From Hyphomicrobiales bacterium (lineage in GTDB: Bacteria; Pseudomonadota; Alphaproteobacteria; Rhizobiales; JAJFHB01), in contig JAJFHE010000007.1 in the NCBI GenBank assembly GCA_021775755.1, positions 40,442 to 104,441 of the forward strand: a DNA stretch of 64,000 bases, in the 5' to 3' direction. A program made the translations under genes and the position numbers. Numbering within the stretch: the first letter of the stretch is position 1; each line of letters starts with the position of its first letter. The notes beneath the pieces are model-generated. The model searched no databases, was not told where the DNA came from, and saw only the letters and a program-made list of their open reading frames with translations. Below are positions 47,995 through 57,703 of this stretch, piece by piece.

Positions 47995-49263
47995 ATGGGT
48001 GTCGTCCAGACATATGTGTCTGCGTTTTTGCTTGTAGTCACGGGCCTTGCCATCGGCTTTGCTCTATGGAATTTCGGCGGCCTGAGCACAACCGAATCCG
48101 TACTCGCGGTGGCCGTTCTGCTGCTTGGCGCGGCGCAGCTTATCTCCTACATCAACCGTGACCGCACGCAGGAGCGCACCGTTGCCCATGTCAACGACCT
48201 GTCGGTCGCCGGGGCTCAGGCGGCGCGCGATATCGACGTTCTCAAAAATACCGTTGACGAAATGCAGGAGCAGATCGCGCAACCGGCAAAATTGCGCGAC
48301 GAGGAACTGTTGAGCCAGTTTGAAGTTCTGGAGACGCTGGTCAAGCAACTGGCCGAAGAGGTCGCAAATTCGAAGGTGTTGCCGGAAACCCACCGCGAGC
48401 CGTCCGGGGAAGCCGCATCGGCCGATCATACGGCGAACGGCCAGGCCGGCGGCGCGGCGGGTGCCAATGGCCCGGCCATGCACAATCCTCAGCTCGTCGA
48501 CAAGGTGCGCCAGTCGCTTGAGAACAACCGCGTCGATCTTTACCTGCAGCCCGTCGTCTCCCTGCCGCAACGCAAGACGCGCTATTATGAGGCCCTGACG
48601 CGGCTGCGCGATGCCAGCGGTAATGTGATCATGCCGGCGTCCTATCTGGAGATTGCCGAGCATGCCGGCATCATGCCGATGATCGACAATCTCTTGTTGT
48701 TCCGCTGTGTGAAGGTTGTGCGGCGGCTGGTTGAGAGAAATCGCGATATCGGCGTGTTCTGCAATATTTCGGCACGTTCGTTGCTCGATGCCGAATTCTT
48801 CCCACATTTCCTGGAATTTCTGCAGCAGAATCAGGAGCTTTCCGGCGCGCTCGTGTTTGAGTTTTCGCAAGATACACTCGACACCGCCGGCCCGCTTGAA
48901 CTTGAGAGCCTGGCGTTGCTGCATGAAATGGGCTTCAGGTTCTCTCTCGACCACGTCGCCAATCTCGACATCGATTTCGGCACACTCGCCGATCGCGGGT
49001 TTTCATTCCTGAAAGTCGGCGCCTCGACCATGATCGACGGGATGAAGAATGCCGGTGCGCAGATCCACAGCGCCGACCTGAAAGACCTTCTGTCGCGCTA
49101 CGGCATCGAGCTGATCGTCGAAAAAGTCGAAAGCGAAAACCAGGTTGTGACGTTGCTCGACTACGAGGTTGGCATGGGGCAGGGCTACCTGTTCTCCGAA
49201 CCGCGTCTGGTGCGCGAAGACGTTATTGAAAATCAGGATATCGAACGCCGCCGCGCCAGCTGA
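47995..49263 (+). CDS. tipF: TipF-like membrane protein with degenerate EAL domain
   Basis: 422 residues from the ATG at 47995, chosen because AAGGA lies seven bases upstream; an in-frame ATG at 47932 would add 21 residues. Two transmembrane helices (about 7-27 and 34-53), then a coiled-coil segment (ARDIDVLKNTVDEMQEQIA), a Gly/Ala linker, and an EAL domain. EAL itself (YYEALTRLRD) and the Asn of FCNISARS remain, but the catalytic DDFG position reads LDHVANLD, ExTE reads EFSQ, and K-x-D reads KVG. It is therefore probably a c-di-GMP sensor, not a phosphodiesterase. This matches Caulobacter TipF, a flagellum assembly factor. Confidence 0.85.
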   Translation: MGVVQTYVSAFLLVVTGLAIGFALWNFGGLSTTESVLAVAVLLLGAAQLISYINRDRTQERTVAHVNDLSVAGAQAARDIDVLKNTVDEMQEQIAQPAKLRDEELLSQFEVLETLVKQLAEEVANSKVLPETHREPSGEAASADHTANGQAGGAAGANGPAMHNPQLVDKVRQSLENNRVDLYLQPVVSLPQRKTRYYEALTRLRDASGNVIMPASYLEIAEHAGIMPMIDNLLLFRCVKVVRRLVERNRDIGVFCNISARSLLDAEFFPHFLEFLQQNQELSGALVFEFSQDTLDTAGPLELESLALLHEMGFRFSLDHVANLDIDFGTLADRGFSFLKVGASTMIDGMKNAGAQIHSADLKDLLSRYGIELIVEKVESENQVVTLLDYEVGMGQGYLFSEPRLVREDVIENQDIERRRAS

Positions 49264-49311
49264 TAATTATTGCCCTTGGTATCACACCCTGTCTGGCGGT
49301 ACGGAGCTTCC

Positions 49312-50193
49312 ATGAACGTCCTTCCGGTTTTGCCCGGCGCCGCGCCGCTCGCAGAAAGCTACGCTGTTTGGCTGTGCGATGTCTGGGGCGTCGTGCATAA
49401 CGGCGTCCGTAAGTTTCCCGACGCGGTCGACGCCCTGCGCCGGCATCGCGCGCAAGGCGGCCGTGTAGTGTTGTTGACGAATGCACCGCGCCCCGCAACG
49501 AGTGTCGCCGGCCAACTTGAGCAACTCGGTGTGGGCGATGATGCCTATGACATCGTCATCACCTCCGGCGACGTGACGCGCGACCTCATCGAGACTTCCG
49601 GCTATGAGCGGCTTTATCACCTCGGTCCCGCGCGGGACGATGCCTTCTTTGAAGGTATCGATGCTGAACGCACACCTGCAGAACACGCGCAGTGCATCGT
49701 CTGTACCGGTCTTTTGAACGATGAAACCGAAACGCCGGATTATTACCGCGAACGGTTTGCGGACCTCATTCGAAGAAATCTGGCGATGTATTGCGCCAAT
49801 CCCGATCAGGTCGTCCGGCGCGGAGAGAATCTTTTCTATTGCGCCGGTGCGCTGGCAACACTTTACCGCGAACTCGGCGGCGATGTGGTGATCTGCGGAA
49901 AACCGCACTCCCCAATTTACCGCCACGTCTTCGAAAGGCTCCGCGGCCTAACGGGCGCGGCAGTGGAGCCGGCTGCGGTTCTGGTGATCGGCGACGGCAT
50001 TGACACGGACCTGCGCGGTGCGCGCGATGCGGGCCTCGATGCGCTGTTCGTGGCGGATGGAATACACGCAGAAGAACTCAGCGATGGCGCGGCTGCCGGG
50101 TCCAGGCGCTGGGCTGAAAACCTGTCACACGAACTCAACGCGCGGCTGCCGGAGCTTGCCTGCGTTGGGATTATGAACCGGTTGGCCTGGTAG
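49312..50193 (+). CDS. HAD-superfamily hydrolase, subfamily IIA (TIGR01459-like)
   Basis: 293 residues from the ATG at 49312 (GGAG six bases upstream; the frame is open to 49270). HAD motif I is LCDVWGVVHNG, followed by VVLLTNAPRPA (motif II), CGKPHSPIYRHVFERL (Lys motif III) and VLVIGDGIDTDLRGARDAGL (motif IV). The long cap between motifs II and III is of subfamily IIA. These proteins are related to 4-nitrophenylphosphatase/NagD; the natural substrate is not known. The gene lies 48 bp after tipF in the same direction. Confidence 0.88.
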   Translation: MNVLPVLPGAAPLAESYAVWLCDVWGVVHNGVRKFPDAVDALRRHRAQGGRVVLLTNAPRPATSVAGQLEQLGVGDDAYDIVITSGDVTRDLIETSGYERLYHLGPARDDAFFEGIDAERTPAEHAQCIVCTGLLNDETETPDYYRERFADLIRRNLAMYCANPDQVVRRGENLFYCAGALATLYRELGGDVVICGKPHSPIYRHVFERLRGLTGAAVEPAAVLVIGDGIDTDLRGARDAGLDALFVADGIHAEELSDGAAAGSRRWAENLSHELNARLPELACVGIMNRLAW

Positions 50194-50235
50194 AGGGTCA
50201 CGCAGCCGGCGGGTTGGCGGCGCCCGGAACTCTGC

Positions 50236-50940
50236 TCAGTCAAAAAGCGCGTCAATATCCGATTGCGATTTCTGCGCGTCTTCGCCTTCTGCACCCATCA
50301 TTTTATCGACGGCATCCTGCGAAACCGCATCGCCTGACGATTGCGGCCCGTTCAGCAGCAGTTCCTGTTTGCGCTTCTCCACTGCAAGTTCTTCTTCGCT
50401 CAGCTCAACTTCGCCAGCGTCCTCGCCGATAACTTCGGCGAACTTGCTGACGCGGCGGTCGATGAAGTTCAGCGTTTCAACGATCTTGCTGATGCGCTGG
50501 CCGGTAAGGTCCTGGAACGAGCAGGCCTCGAAGATCTGGGTCACGGCGCCGTTCACCGTGGCCTGATAGGCCTCGCCGTCTTGCGCATCGGCGGACATGA
50601 TCAGTTCCGCCTGTTCCATGATCGTATTAGTGGCTTGCTCAGTCGATGTAACGATCGCCTCAAGTTCCTTGCCCGCATCGGGGATGCGGTTTTCCTTGAT
50701 ATCGTGCGCCTGAAGGCCGCGGATTTCGTCTTTGGTGCGCTCTATGTAAGAGGCAATTTCACGCAGCTCCGAATAAACTGAAGCGTCAAGCGCTCCAAAG
50801 AAATCCTGCATCGAGCCGACCATGAGTTCGGCAAGGCGCATGACATCCACCAGGACGATTTCGCCCTCTCGGCCTTTCTTTAGATACTCGGCGATTTCAG
50901 AGACCCGCTGCGGGTCCAGTTTGGCTGCTGTTACGGTCAT
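50236..50940 (-). CDS. CheZ-like CheY-phosphate phosphatase, copy 2
   Basis: 234 residues from the ATG at 50940 (GGGGGATG upstream; a TTG six codons earlier is unlikely). Helical middle and the active-site motif CSFQDLTGQRISKI with D144 and Q148, almost the numbering of E. coli CheZ D143/Q147. An acidic, flexible linker leads to the C-terminal SQSDIDALFD, the expected CheY-binding end. It lies 99 bp after cheY on the same strand, so kinase output and its phosphatase are co-regulated. It is a paralogue of the gene at 25974. Confidence 0.9.
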   Translation of the reverse strand: MTVTAAKLDPQRVSEIAEYLKKGREGEIVLVDVMRLAELMVGSMQDFFGALDASVYSELREIASYIERTKDEIRGLQAHDIKENRIPDAGKELEAIVTSTEQATNTIMEQAELIMSADAQDGEAYQATVNGAVTQIFEACSFQDLTGQRISKIVETLNFIDRRVSKFAEVIGEDAGEVELSEEELAVEKRKQELLLNGPQSSGDAVSQDAVDKMMGAEGEDAQKSQSDIDALFD

Positions 50941-51039
50941 GCTTTTTGCATCCCCCAATCGATGCTGTGTTGAACATGTGTCAACCGACCGCCCCCACGA
51001 TCATCGGCACAATCCGGCCGGATTGCCCCGCAAGATGCG

Positions 51040-51423
51040 TCAGTCGCCAAACACGGCGTCGATCTTGTTTTTCAAGGTCGCGGCGTTGAAAGGCTTCACA
51101 ATGTAATTGTTCACGCCGGCTTTCTTTGCCGCGATCACATTTTCCGTCTTGGATTCGGCGGTGACCATGATGAACGGGGTCCGTGAAAGTCCGTCATCGG
51201 CACGCACTTCCTTGAGAAGTTCGTACCCGGTCATCGGTTCCATGTTCCAGTCCGAGATCACCAGCCCATAGGCGTTGTCGCGCATCTTCACCAGCGCTTC
51301 AGAACCGTCGGCGGCGTCGTCGACCTCGTTGAATCCCAATTGTTTCAGAAGGTTCCGGATAATCCGGATCATCGTCTTGTAGTCATCGACAACAAGAACC
51401 TTCATGGACAAGTCAACACCCAT
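51040..51423 (-). CDS. cheY: Chemotaxis response regulator CheY
   Basis: Single-domain receiver, 127 residues from the ATG at 51423 (GGAGCAAGGG upstream; the frame is open to 51468). Acidic pocket D13-D14, phospho-acceptor D58 (VISDWNMEP), T88 and K110 (IVKPF) are all present. The N-terminus MKVLVVDDYKTMIRIIRNLL is typical of CheY that controls the flagellar switch. Followed by a CheZ-like gene. Confidence 0.95.
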   Translation of the reverse strand: MGVDLSMKVLVVDDYKTMIRIIRNLLKQLGFNEVDDAADGSEALVKMRDNAYGLVISDWNMEPMTGYELLKEVRADDGLSRTPFIMVTAESKTENVIAAKKAGVNNYIVKPFNAATLKNKIDAVFGD

Positions 51424-51565
51424 ATCCCTTGCTCCGTTTAGTCTTACCCAGTGCGAGTGCCGCACCACACATTTTGAACGAGAGGGTGAGCGCCATCGTG
51501 CGCAATTTGGACAGGCAGCGACTTCGTCCCCTCGTCAACCCGATGTGAACGCTAATGGAATGCGC

Positions 51566-51580
51566 TAAAAATACTGTTAA
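51566..51580. promoter_or_regulatory. CtrA-box-like site upstream of cheY
   Basis: On the minus strand this reads TTAACAGTATTTTTA, TTAA-N7-TTTA, one mismatch to the CtrA consensus and the same variant as upstream of tipF. It is about 143 bp before the cheY start. Confidence 0.4.
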
Positions 51581-51736
51581 CGCGCGGCGGCCCCCGCCGC
51601 ATTTCTTCGTGAATGGTTATCTGTCCAGAGAGCAATTCTCAGTTGAACTCCCGTCCCGGTCCCGCCCTGACGGCGCCCGGTATTGTGCAGTGCACTTGCA
51701 GAAAGCCGCGACATTCAGTAGAGCACACACACAGAT

Positions 51737-51750
51737 CGCCCGGCCGGGCG
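51737..51750. promoter_or_regulatory. Perfect 14-bp palindrome upstream of the MaoC gene
   Basis: CGCCCGGCCGGGCG, 24 bp before the ATG of the MaoC-type gene. Position suits an operator or a 5' RNA hairpin near the ribosome site. Nothing else identifies it. Confidence 0.3.
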
Positions 51751-51774
51751 CTCATCACACGGGAAACAGCGATC

Positions 51775-52206
51775 ATGACAGCGCAGCAGGGTATGTTTAT
51801 TGAAGATCTTGAAGTCGGCATGGAGGCCGAATTCGAGAAAACGCTGTCGACCAGTGACATTGAGAGTTTCGCGGATGCCTCCGGGGATACGAATCCCGTG
51901 CACCTCGATGACGAATATGCCGCAACAACCGTCTTCCGCTCGCGCATCGCGCACGGCATGCTGACGGCAAGCCTGCTGTCGACGATACTCGGCACAATCA
52001 TGCCTGGACCGGGAACAATCTATCTGTCTCAGTCGGTACGCTTCAAGGCGCCGGTGAAGCCGGGCGAGACCGTTGTCGCCAAAGCAACCATATCGGAACT
52101 CCAAAGAGAGCGCCGCCGCGCCAAGCTGACCTGCGAATGCCGTGTCGGCGATACCGTGGTGCTTGACGGAGAGGCGCAGGTCATGGTGCCTTCGCGCGCC
52201 GGCTGA
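51775..52206 (+). CDS. MaoC-type (R)-specific enoyl-CoA hydratase
   Basis: Hot-dog-fold hydratase of 143 residues. Catalytic motif: FADASGDTNPVHLDDEYA with the Asp-x4-His pair, followed by RIAHGMLTASLLSTILG, the usual hydratase-2 segment. SQSVRFKAPVKPGETVVAKA completes the fold. It should hydrate trans-2-enoyl-CoA to (R)-3-hydroxyacyl-CoA, as PhaJ does for polyhydroxyalkanoate supply; that role is not shown by neighbours. The gene ends 42 bp before ribF. Confidence 0.9.
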   Translation: MTAQQGMFIEDLEVGMEAEFEKTLSTSDIESFADASGDTNPVHLDDEYAATTVFRSRIAHGMLTASLLSTILGTIMPGPGTIYLSQSVRFKAPVKPGETVVAKATISELQRERRRAKLTCECRVGDTVVLDGEAQVMVPSRAG

Positions 52207-52248
52207 AGTGGCAACCGGCCACCTCACGTGCATGGCGGGCAAACGCTG

Positions 52249-53253
52249 ATGCAGTTGATCCGCGGCGTCGACAACTTTCCCGGCGGTCTCAAGGGGTCGG
52301 TGCTTGCGATCGGCAATTTCGACGGCATTCACCGCGGTCATCAGGCCGTGCTGACCGCGACGGTCGAGGCTGCGGCAAAGCGCGGTGCGCCGGCGGGTAT
52401 CCTGACATTCGACCCGCATCCGCGAACCTATTTCTCACCGCATAATCCGGTGTTCCAGATTACCTCACCGGAACTCAAAGCGCGGCTCATCGGGGCGCTG
52501 GGCGTTGATTTTGCCGCCGTGCTCCGGTTCGACGAAGAGTTCGCATCGCGCTCACCGGAAGAATTTGTCAGCTCGGTACTGGTCGATGCCCTGGGTGCCC
52601 GCCAAATCGTTACCGGCGCGGATTTCAGGTTTGGCCGTGCCCGCGCGGGAGATCTTGCAATGCTGAGCGAACTGGGCGGCGAACATGGATTCGGAGTATC
52701 CGGCGTAGCCTCGGTTGGCGACGGGGACGGCGACACGCAGATTTACTCATCGACCAGTGTGCGGCAGGCTTTACTGCACGGCAATCCGCGCGCCGCCGCG
52801 AACACCCTTGGCTACTGGTGGACGGTGCTTGGCCGGGTGGTCGATGGTGACAAGCGCGGCCGTGAAATCGGATTTCCCACCGCCAACATCGTTCTTGACG
52901 ACAATGCTGCACCGCGTGTCGGCATATACGCGGTGCGCGCACGTCTCGCCGGCGGCGGCGAGGTGTGGCAAGGCGCTGCCTACATCGGACGGCGTCCGAC
53001 TTTCGACAAGGAAGACCTTGTGCTGGAGGTCTTTCTGTTCGATTTCTCAGGCGACCTCTACGGCAAGGAAATGCTCGTGGAGTTCATCGAGTTCATCCGC
53101 GGAGATGAAAAGTTCGACGGTATCGAGAGTCTGGTTACGCAGATGAACGCGGACTGCGACGAAGCGCGCCGCATACTCGCTGGTGTGAGCGGTGCGAACG
53201 ATCCGATGCGTGTCTATCCTTTGGGAAGGGCAGTTGCGGAGGGGCGAATTTAG
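52249..53253 (+). CDS. ribF: Bifunctional riboflavin kinase/FAD synthetase
   Basis: Makes FMN from riboflavin and FAD from FMN. 334 residues from the ATG at 52249 (a GTG seven codons upstream is possible). N-terminal adenylyltransferase: LAIGNFDGIHRGHQAVL, ILTFDPHPRTYF, VTGADFRFGRARAGD and YSSTSVRQALLHG. C-terminal kinase: RGREIGFPTANIVLDD, and the catalytic region VEFIEFIRGDEKFDG. Located upstream of ileS, a common bacterial arrangement (ribF-ileS-lspA). Confidence 0.95.
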   Translation: MQLIRGVDNFPGGLKGSVLAIGNFDGIHRGHQAVLTATVEAAAKRGAPAGILTFDPHPRTYFSPHNPVFQITSPELKARLIGALGVDFAAVLRFDEEFASRSPEEFVSSVLVDALGARQIVTGADFRFGRARAGDLAMLSELGGEHGFGVSGVASVGDGDGDTQIYSSTSVRQALLHGNPRAAANTLGYWWTVLGRVVDGDKRGREIGFPTANIVLDDNAAPRVGIYAVRARLAGGGEVWQGAAYIGRRPTFDKEDLVLEVFLFDFSGDLYGKEMLVEFIEFIRGDEKFDGIESLVTQMNADCDEARRILAGVSGANDPMRVYPLGRAVAEGRI

Positions 53254-53350
53254 TCGCTACCCGCCGTTTCATGGAATCAAGCGATTCCCTAGACAATTAA
53301 AATGCTCTAGAAAGCCGCCAACAGTTTCACATCGAACCATTTGAAGTGTC

Positions 53351-56275
53351 ATGACCGAGACCAAGTCAACCGACGGTGCGGCGCGCGACTATCGCGATAC
53401 GCTGCAACTCCCGCAAACCGATTTCCCGATGCGTGCGGGGTTGCCCAAAAAGGAACCGGAAATCCTCGAGCGCTGGAAAGCGCTCGGCATTTACCATCAG
53501 CTGCGCGAACGCTCCGCGGGGCGGGAGAAATTCGTGCTGCATGACGGCCCGCCTTATGCGAACGGACATCTGCATATTGGTCACGGCCTCAACAAGATCC
53601 TCAAGGACGTGATCACCCGTTCGCAGCAGATGATGGGCAAGGATGCCAACTATGTCCCCGGATGGGACTGTCACGGCCTGCCGATCGAATGGAAGATCGA
53701 GGAGCAGTACCGCGCCAAAGGCCGCGACAAGGACGAAGTGCCGGTGGTGGAGTTCCGTAAGGAATGCCGTGAGTTCGCCGAGCATTGGATCGATGTGCAG
53801 CGCGAAGAGTTCAAACGGCTCGGATGCGATGGCGACTGGGACAATCCCTACCTGACCATGGCGTTTGCCGCGGAGGCACAGATTGCGCGCGAGCTCATGA
53901 AGTTCGTGGAGAACGGCAAACTCTACCGCGGCTCAAAGCCGGTCATGTGGTCGGTCGTTGAAAAGACGGCACTGGCGGAAGCAGAAGTCGAGTACGCCGA
54001 ATACACCTCCGACACCGTCTGGGTGAAATTTCCAATCGCCGAGGGCGCCACAGACGCGCTTGAAGGCGCAAGCGTCCTCATCTGGACCACGACACCCTGG
54101 ACGATCCCCGGTAACCGCGCCGTCAGCTATTCCTCCGGCATCGAGTATGGCGTCTATGAAGTGACCGGCGCTGCCGACGACAACTGGGCAAAGACCGGAG
54201 AACGGCTCATCGTCGCAAGCGCGCTGGTTGAGGACGTAATGGCGAAAGCGCGCGTCGAGGCTTATGAAAAGCGCGCCGACGTTTCCGCCGACGTTCTTGC
54301 CGGCCTGACCTGCGCGCATCCGTTGCGTGGCGCGGGCCTTGGCGGTTATCAATTCGATATCCCGATGCTCGACGGTGAGCACGTCACCGACGAGGCGGGC
54401 ACGGGTTTTGTGCATACCGCGCCCGGACACGGCCGCGAAGACTTTGAAACCTGGGTGTCGCAAGATGCGCCACTTAAAAGGCGCGGCATCGACACGGCAA
54501 TTCCGTTTACGGTCGATGGCGACGGGCGCTTCACCGCCGATGCGCCAGGCTTTGAAGGCCGTGAGGTGATCACCTCGAAGGGCAAGAAGGGCGACGCCAA
54601 TCAGGCCGTCATCGATGCTCTGGTTGGCGAGGGCGCGCTGATCGCGCGCAACCGGTTGAAGCATGAATACCCGCATTCGTGGCGCTCGAAGAAGCCGGTC
54701 ATCTTCCGCAACACCCCGCAATGGTTCATCTCCATGGGCGACGACCTTGGCGATGACGGTCTGCGCGCCACCGCACTGCGCGCCATCGATGAGGTGAAAT
54801 GGGTGCCCGAAAGCGGACGCAACCGCATCTATGGCATGATCGAATCGCGCCCCGACTGGGTGGTCTCGCGGCAGCGTGCCTGGGGCGTGCCGATAACCGT
54901 ATTCGTGAACCGCGCCACCGGGGACATTCTGCACGATGATGCGGTTAACCGGCGCATCGCCGATGCCTTCGAGCAGGAAGGGGCCGACGCCTGGTTCGAG
55001 GAAGGTGCCGCGGAGCGCTTTCTGGCCAATGACCACGCCGCCGATGACTGGGAAATGGTCACCGATATTCTCGATGTGTGGTTTGATTCCGGATCGACGC
55101 ACAGCTTCGTGCTGGAACAGCGCGAAGACCTCAAATGGCCTGCATCGCTCTATCTTGAAGGCTCAGACCAGCACCGTGGCTGGTTCCACAGTTCGCTTTT
55201 GGAATCCTGCGGTACCCGTGGCCGGGCGCCCTACGAGGCCGTTCTCACCCATGGCTTCGTCATGGATGAGGAGGGGCGCAAGATGTCCAAATCGCTCGGC
55301 AATGTGGTTGTGCCGCAGAAGGTCGTGGACGAAAGCGGTGCTGACATATTGCGGCTTTGGGTGATGAGTTCCGACTATGCCGAAGACCTGCGCATCGGCC
55401 CGGAAATCCTCAAGTCCAATGTCGACGCCTACCGCAAGATCCGCAACACGATGCGCTTTCTGCTTGGCAATCTGCACGCGTTTTCCGATGCGGAGCGGGT
55501 TGAAAACATTGCCGATATGCCCGAACTGGAGCGCTATGTCCTGCACAAGCTCGCCGAGCTCGACCGTGTCGTGCGAGAGGGCTACAACGCCTACGATTTC
55601 AAACGCGTCCACGCGCGGTTGTTCAACTTCTGCATTGTCGATCTATCCGCGTTCTATCTCGACATTCGCAAGGACGCGCTTTACTGCGATGCGCCGGACA
55701 GCCTCGTTCGGCGCTCCAGCCGCACCGTGCTCGACCACGTGTTCCGCTGCCTGACGGCGTGGCTTGCGCCGATGTTGTGCTTCACCATGGAAGAGGTGTG
55801 GCTGACGCGGTATCCCGACGATAAGGACTCAATCCATTTTCACGCGTTTCCAGACGTTCCTGGAGACTGGGCCAATGCCAATCTGGGAGCCAAATGGGCA
55901 CAGATCCGCACCCTGCGCCGGGTCGTGACCGGTGCCCTGGAAGTGGAACGCCGGGAAAAGCGCATCGGCTCCAGCCTCGAATCGGCGCCGCGTGTCTATG
56001 TCGGCGACAAAACCTACGCCGACGCGCTCAACGGGCTCGATCTTGCGGAAATCGCGATCACCAGCCAGGCTGAACTCGTCGTCGGCGAGGCACCTGCCGG
56101 CGCGTTCAGGCTCGAGGATGTGGAAAACATTGCCGTTGTGCCCGAACCGGCGCACGGCAAACGTTGTGCGCGTTCGTGGAAGATTCTTCCCGATGTCGGA
56201 TCGGATGCGGACTACCCGGAACTGAGTGCGCGCGATGCCGCGGCAGTGCGCGCCTTTGACACGGCCCGCGCGTAG
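53351..56275 (+). CDS. ileS: Isoleucyl-tRNA synthetase
   Basis: Class I synthetase of 974 residues charging tRNA-Ile. HIGH motif at H75-IGH and KMSKS at 644-648 ([10 protein letters not shown]). The CP1 editing domain includes [16 protein letters not shown] and [15 protein letters not shown]. The C-terminal zinc motif of some IleS proteins is absent, ending instead in [14 protein letters not shown] with only a single visible Cys cluster, as in many alphaproteobacteria. Gap of 97 bp from ribF with an AT-rich stretch that could hold a promoter. Confidence 0.97.
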   Translation: MTETKSTDGAARDYRDTLQLPQTDFPMRAGLPKKEPEILERWKALGIYHQLRERSAGREKFVLHDGPPYANGHLHIGHGLNKILKDVITRSQQMMGKDANYVPGWDCHGLPIEWKIEEQYRAKGRDKDEVPVVEFRKECREFAEHWIDVQREEFKRLGCDGDWDNPYLTMAFAAEAQIARELMKFVENGKLYRGSKPVMWSVVEKTALAEAEVEYAEYTSDTVWVKFPIAEGATDALEGASVLIWTTTPWTIPGNRAVSYSSGIEYGVYEVTGAADDNWAKTGERLIVASALVEDVMAKARVEAYEKRADVSADVLAGLTCAHPLRGAGLGGYQFDIPMLDGEHVTDEAGTGFVHTAPGHGREDFETWVSQDAPLKRRGIDTAIPFTVDGDGRFTADAPGFEGREVITSKGKKGDANQAVIDALVGEGALIARNRLKHEYPHSWRSKKPVIFRNTPQWFISMGDDLGDDGLRATALRAIDEVKWVPESGRNRIYGMIESRPDWVVSRQRAWGVPITVFVNRATGDILHDDAVNRRIADAFEQEGADAWFEEGAAERFLANDHAADDWEMVTDILDVWFDSGSTHSFVLEQREDLKWPASLYLEGSDQHRGWFHSSLLESCGTRGRAPYEAVLTHGFVMDEEGRKMSKSLGNVVVPQKVVDESGADILRLWVMSSDYAEDLRIGPEILKSNVDAYRKIRNTMRFLLGNLHAFSDAERVENIADMPELERYVLHKLAELDRVVREGYNAYDFKRVHARLFNFCIVDLSAFYLDIRKDALYCDAPDSLVRRSSRTVLDHVFRCLTAWLAPMLCFTMEEVWLTRYPDDKDSIHFHAFPDVPGDWANANLGAKWAQIRTLRRVVTGALEVERREKRIGSSLESAPRVYVGDKTYADALNGLDLAEIAITSQAELVVGEAPAGAFRLEDVENIAVVPEPAHGKRCARSWKILPDVGSDADYPELSARDAAAVRAFDTARA

Positions 56276-56299
56276 CGGTTGGCCGGCCCCGGAGGTATC

Positions 56300-56812
56300 G
56301 TGACCCGACGCACCTCTCGTATCGCACTGTCAGGGGCGATTGTCGCCGTTGCGATCTGTGCTATCGATCAGTTCTCCAAGTGGTGGCTGCTGGAGGTGTT
56401 CGACATTGCCTCGCGCCACCGCGTGACCGTGACACCGTTCTTCGATCTGGTTCTGGTCTGGAATCGCGGTATCAGTTACGGGCTCCTGCCGCAGGAAGGC
56501 GATGTTGGGCGTTTCGCGCTGATTGCAGTGATTTGCGCCGGCATTGCCGCCTTGTGCGTCTGGCTGGTGCGTTGCGGCAGCTGGCGGGTTGCCGTGGCGC
56601 TCGGCGCGGTGATAGGCGGTGGCGTCGGCAACGTCATTGACCGCATTGTACACGGTGCGGTTGCCGATTTTTTCAGATTCCACGCCTACGGCTATGAGTG
56701 GTATGTCTTTAACCTTGCCGACGTGGCGGTAGTTGCGGGAGTTGCTATACTCCTGTATGACATTCTAGTGGATTTCAACCGTACCCGTGAGGGTGGCAAA
56801 AAGGCCGGATAG
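56300..56812 (+). CDS. lspA: Lipoprotein signal peptidase LspA (signal peptidase II)
   Basis: Aspartic membrane peptidase that removes lipoprotein signal peptides, 170 residues from the GTG at 56300 with GGAGGT just upstream; a TTG at 56279 is in frame but less likely. Four transmembrane helices. Conserved blocks: AICAIDQFSKWWLLE, LVWNRGISYGLL, GGVGNVIDRIVHGAVADFF and FNLADVAVVAG, the last two carrying the catalytic Asp pair. It is followed by a lipoprotein gene, a natural substrate. Confidence 0.93.
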   Translation: MTRRTSRIALSGAIVAVAICAIDQFSKWWLLEVFDIASRHRVTVTPFFDLVLVWNRGISYGLLPQEGDVGRFALIAVICAGIAALCVWLVRCGSWRVAVALGAVIGGGVGNVIDRIVHGAVADFFRFHAYGYEWYVFNLADVAVVAGVAILLYDILVDFNRTREGGKKAG

Positions 56813-56934
56813 CCTTGCTTTTGCCTCATTCAAATGGGAAAAAACGATAGGTCCGCAAGGGACACTTACCTGAGAAAAACAATCTTATGGGTTGTGGTCC
56901 ATGTGTGTAAGAACGGGGCAGGGAGCCTGGACAG

Positions 56935-57513
56935 TTGACGCCTAGCATAAGCAAAATCGCAGTTGTCGCACTGTTTGCAGCGGTCGTGAGCGGTTGTTCT
57001 GGCTTGCCGGATGTGGAAGATGTCGTGGATTTTTCCACACCTGCGGCACCCGACGAACGTGAAGTGCGGGTTCATCAGGTTCTCACCATGCCGCCGGACT
57101 ACCAGTTGCGTGCGCCACAGCAGGGCGGTCCCGCATCTGGCCAGGCCAATCCTTACGCTCTGCCGACGCTGCAGCAGGGCGGAGCTTTGCCGCAGAATCA
57201 GCTGGCGACAGCTCCCGGCACACCGGCACCTTTGCCGGCGCCCGGTACACAGCCTGTGGCAACTGCTCCCGTAGTCGGGCCGGCACAGGTCGCGTCCGCG
57301 CCGGGGCCGGCGACGATTGCACCTGGTACACAGCCTGCGCAAGGCCAGCAGCCCGCCCAACAGCCCGGTGGCGTCAATCCTTATCATCCCGATGGTACGC
57401 CGAAGACGGCCAACGAGATGAACGAGGAAATGCGTCAGCGCCGCATAGATGAAGAGCGCCGCAGCAATCCCGGATATGGCACGATCTGGAATATCGGTTC
57501 GCTTTGGGAATAG
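56935..57513 (+). CDS. DUF3035 (BamF-like) outer-membrane lipoprotein
   Basis: 192 residues. Starts with TTG, the only start before an upstream stop (TAA at 56908); GGGAG lies nine bases before. Lipoprotein signal peptide with lipobox VSGC (Cys at residue 21). PDEREVRVHQVLTMPPDYQLR is the core pattern of DUF3035 lipoproteins, the alphaproteobacterial BamF group of the outer-membrane barrel assembly complex. A Pro/Ala/Gln-rich disordered region of about 80 residues separates it from a charged C-terminus (ANEMNEEMRQRRIDEERR). Position between lspA and two M16 peptidase genes agrees with this assignment. Confidence 0.8.
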   Translation: MTPSISKIAVVALFAAVVSGCSGLPDVEDVVDFSTPAAPDEREVRVHQVLTMPPDYQLRAPQQGGPASGQANPYALPTLQQGGALPQNQLATAPGTPAPLPAPGTQPVATAPVVGPAQVASAPGPATIAPGTQPAQGQQPAQQPGGVNPYHPDGTPKTANEMNEEMRQRRIDEERRSNPGYGTIWNIGSLWE

Positions 57514-57703
57514 ACGCGCGCGCCGGGTCCAACGGCAATTTCACAGGGGTGAACACAGTCCGTCACGCGGATTTGAGCCGCAAATGGCTTGACCGCGGCA
57601 CCGACGGACTGCTTTCCATAAGGGAACCGACAAACGACGCCGGTGGCGACATGGATGCGCCGGCGGCGGCTCAATGGTGTTCAAACGTACGGGATGCAAT
57701 GAT

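Larger units (their letters stand above)
51424..51774. other. 351-bp divergent intergenic region
   Basis: Between cheY (minus) and the MaoC gene (plus). It holds a CtrA-like site (51566-51580), a GC-rich hairpin GCGGCGG/CCGCCGC (51584-51600) and a perfect 14-bp palindrome (51737-51750). No gene is supported; an open frame running into the MaoC gene from 51613 has no ribosome site and no family similarity. Confidence 0.6.
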
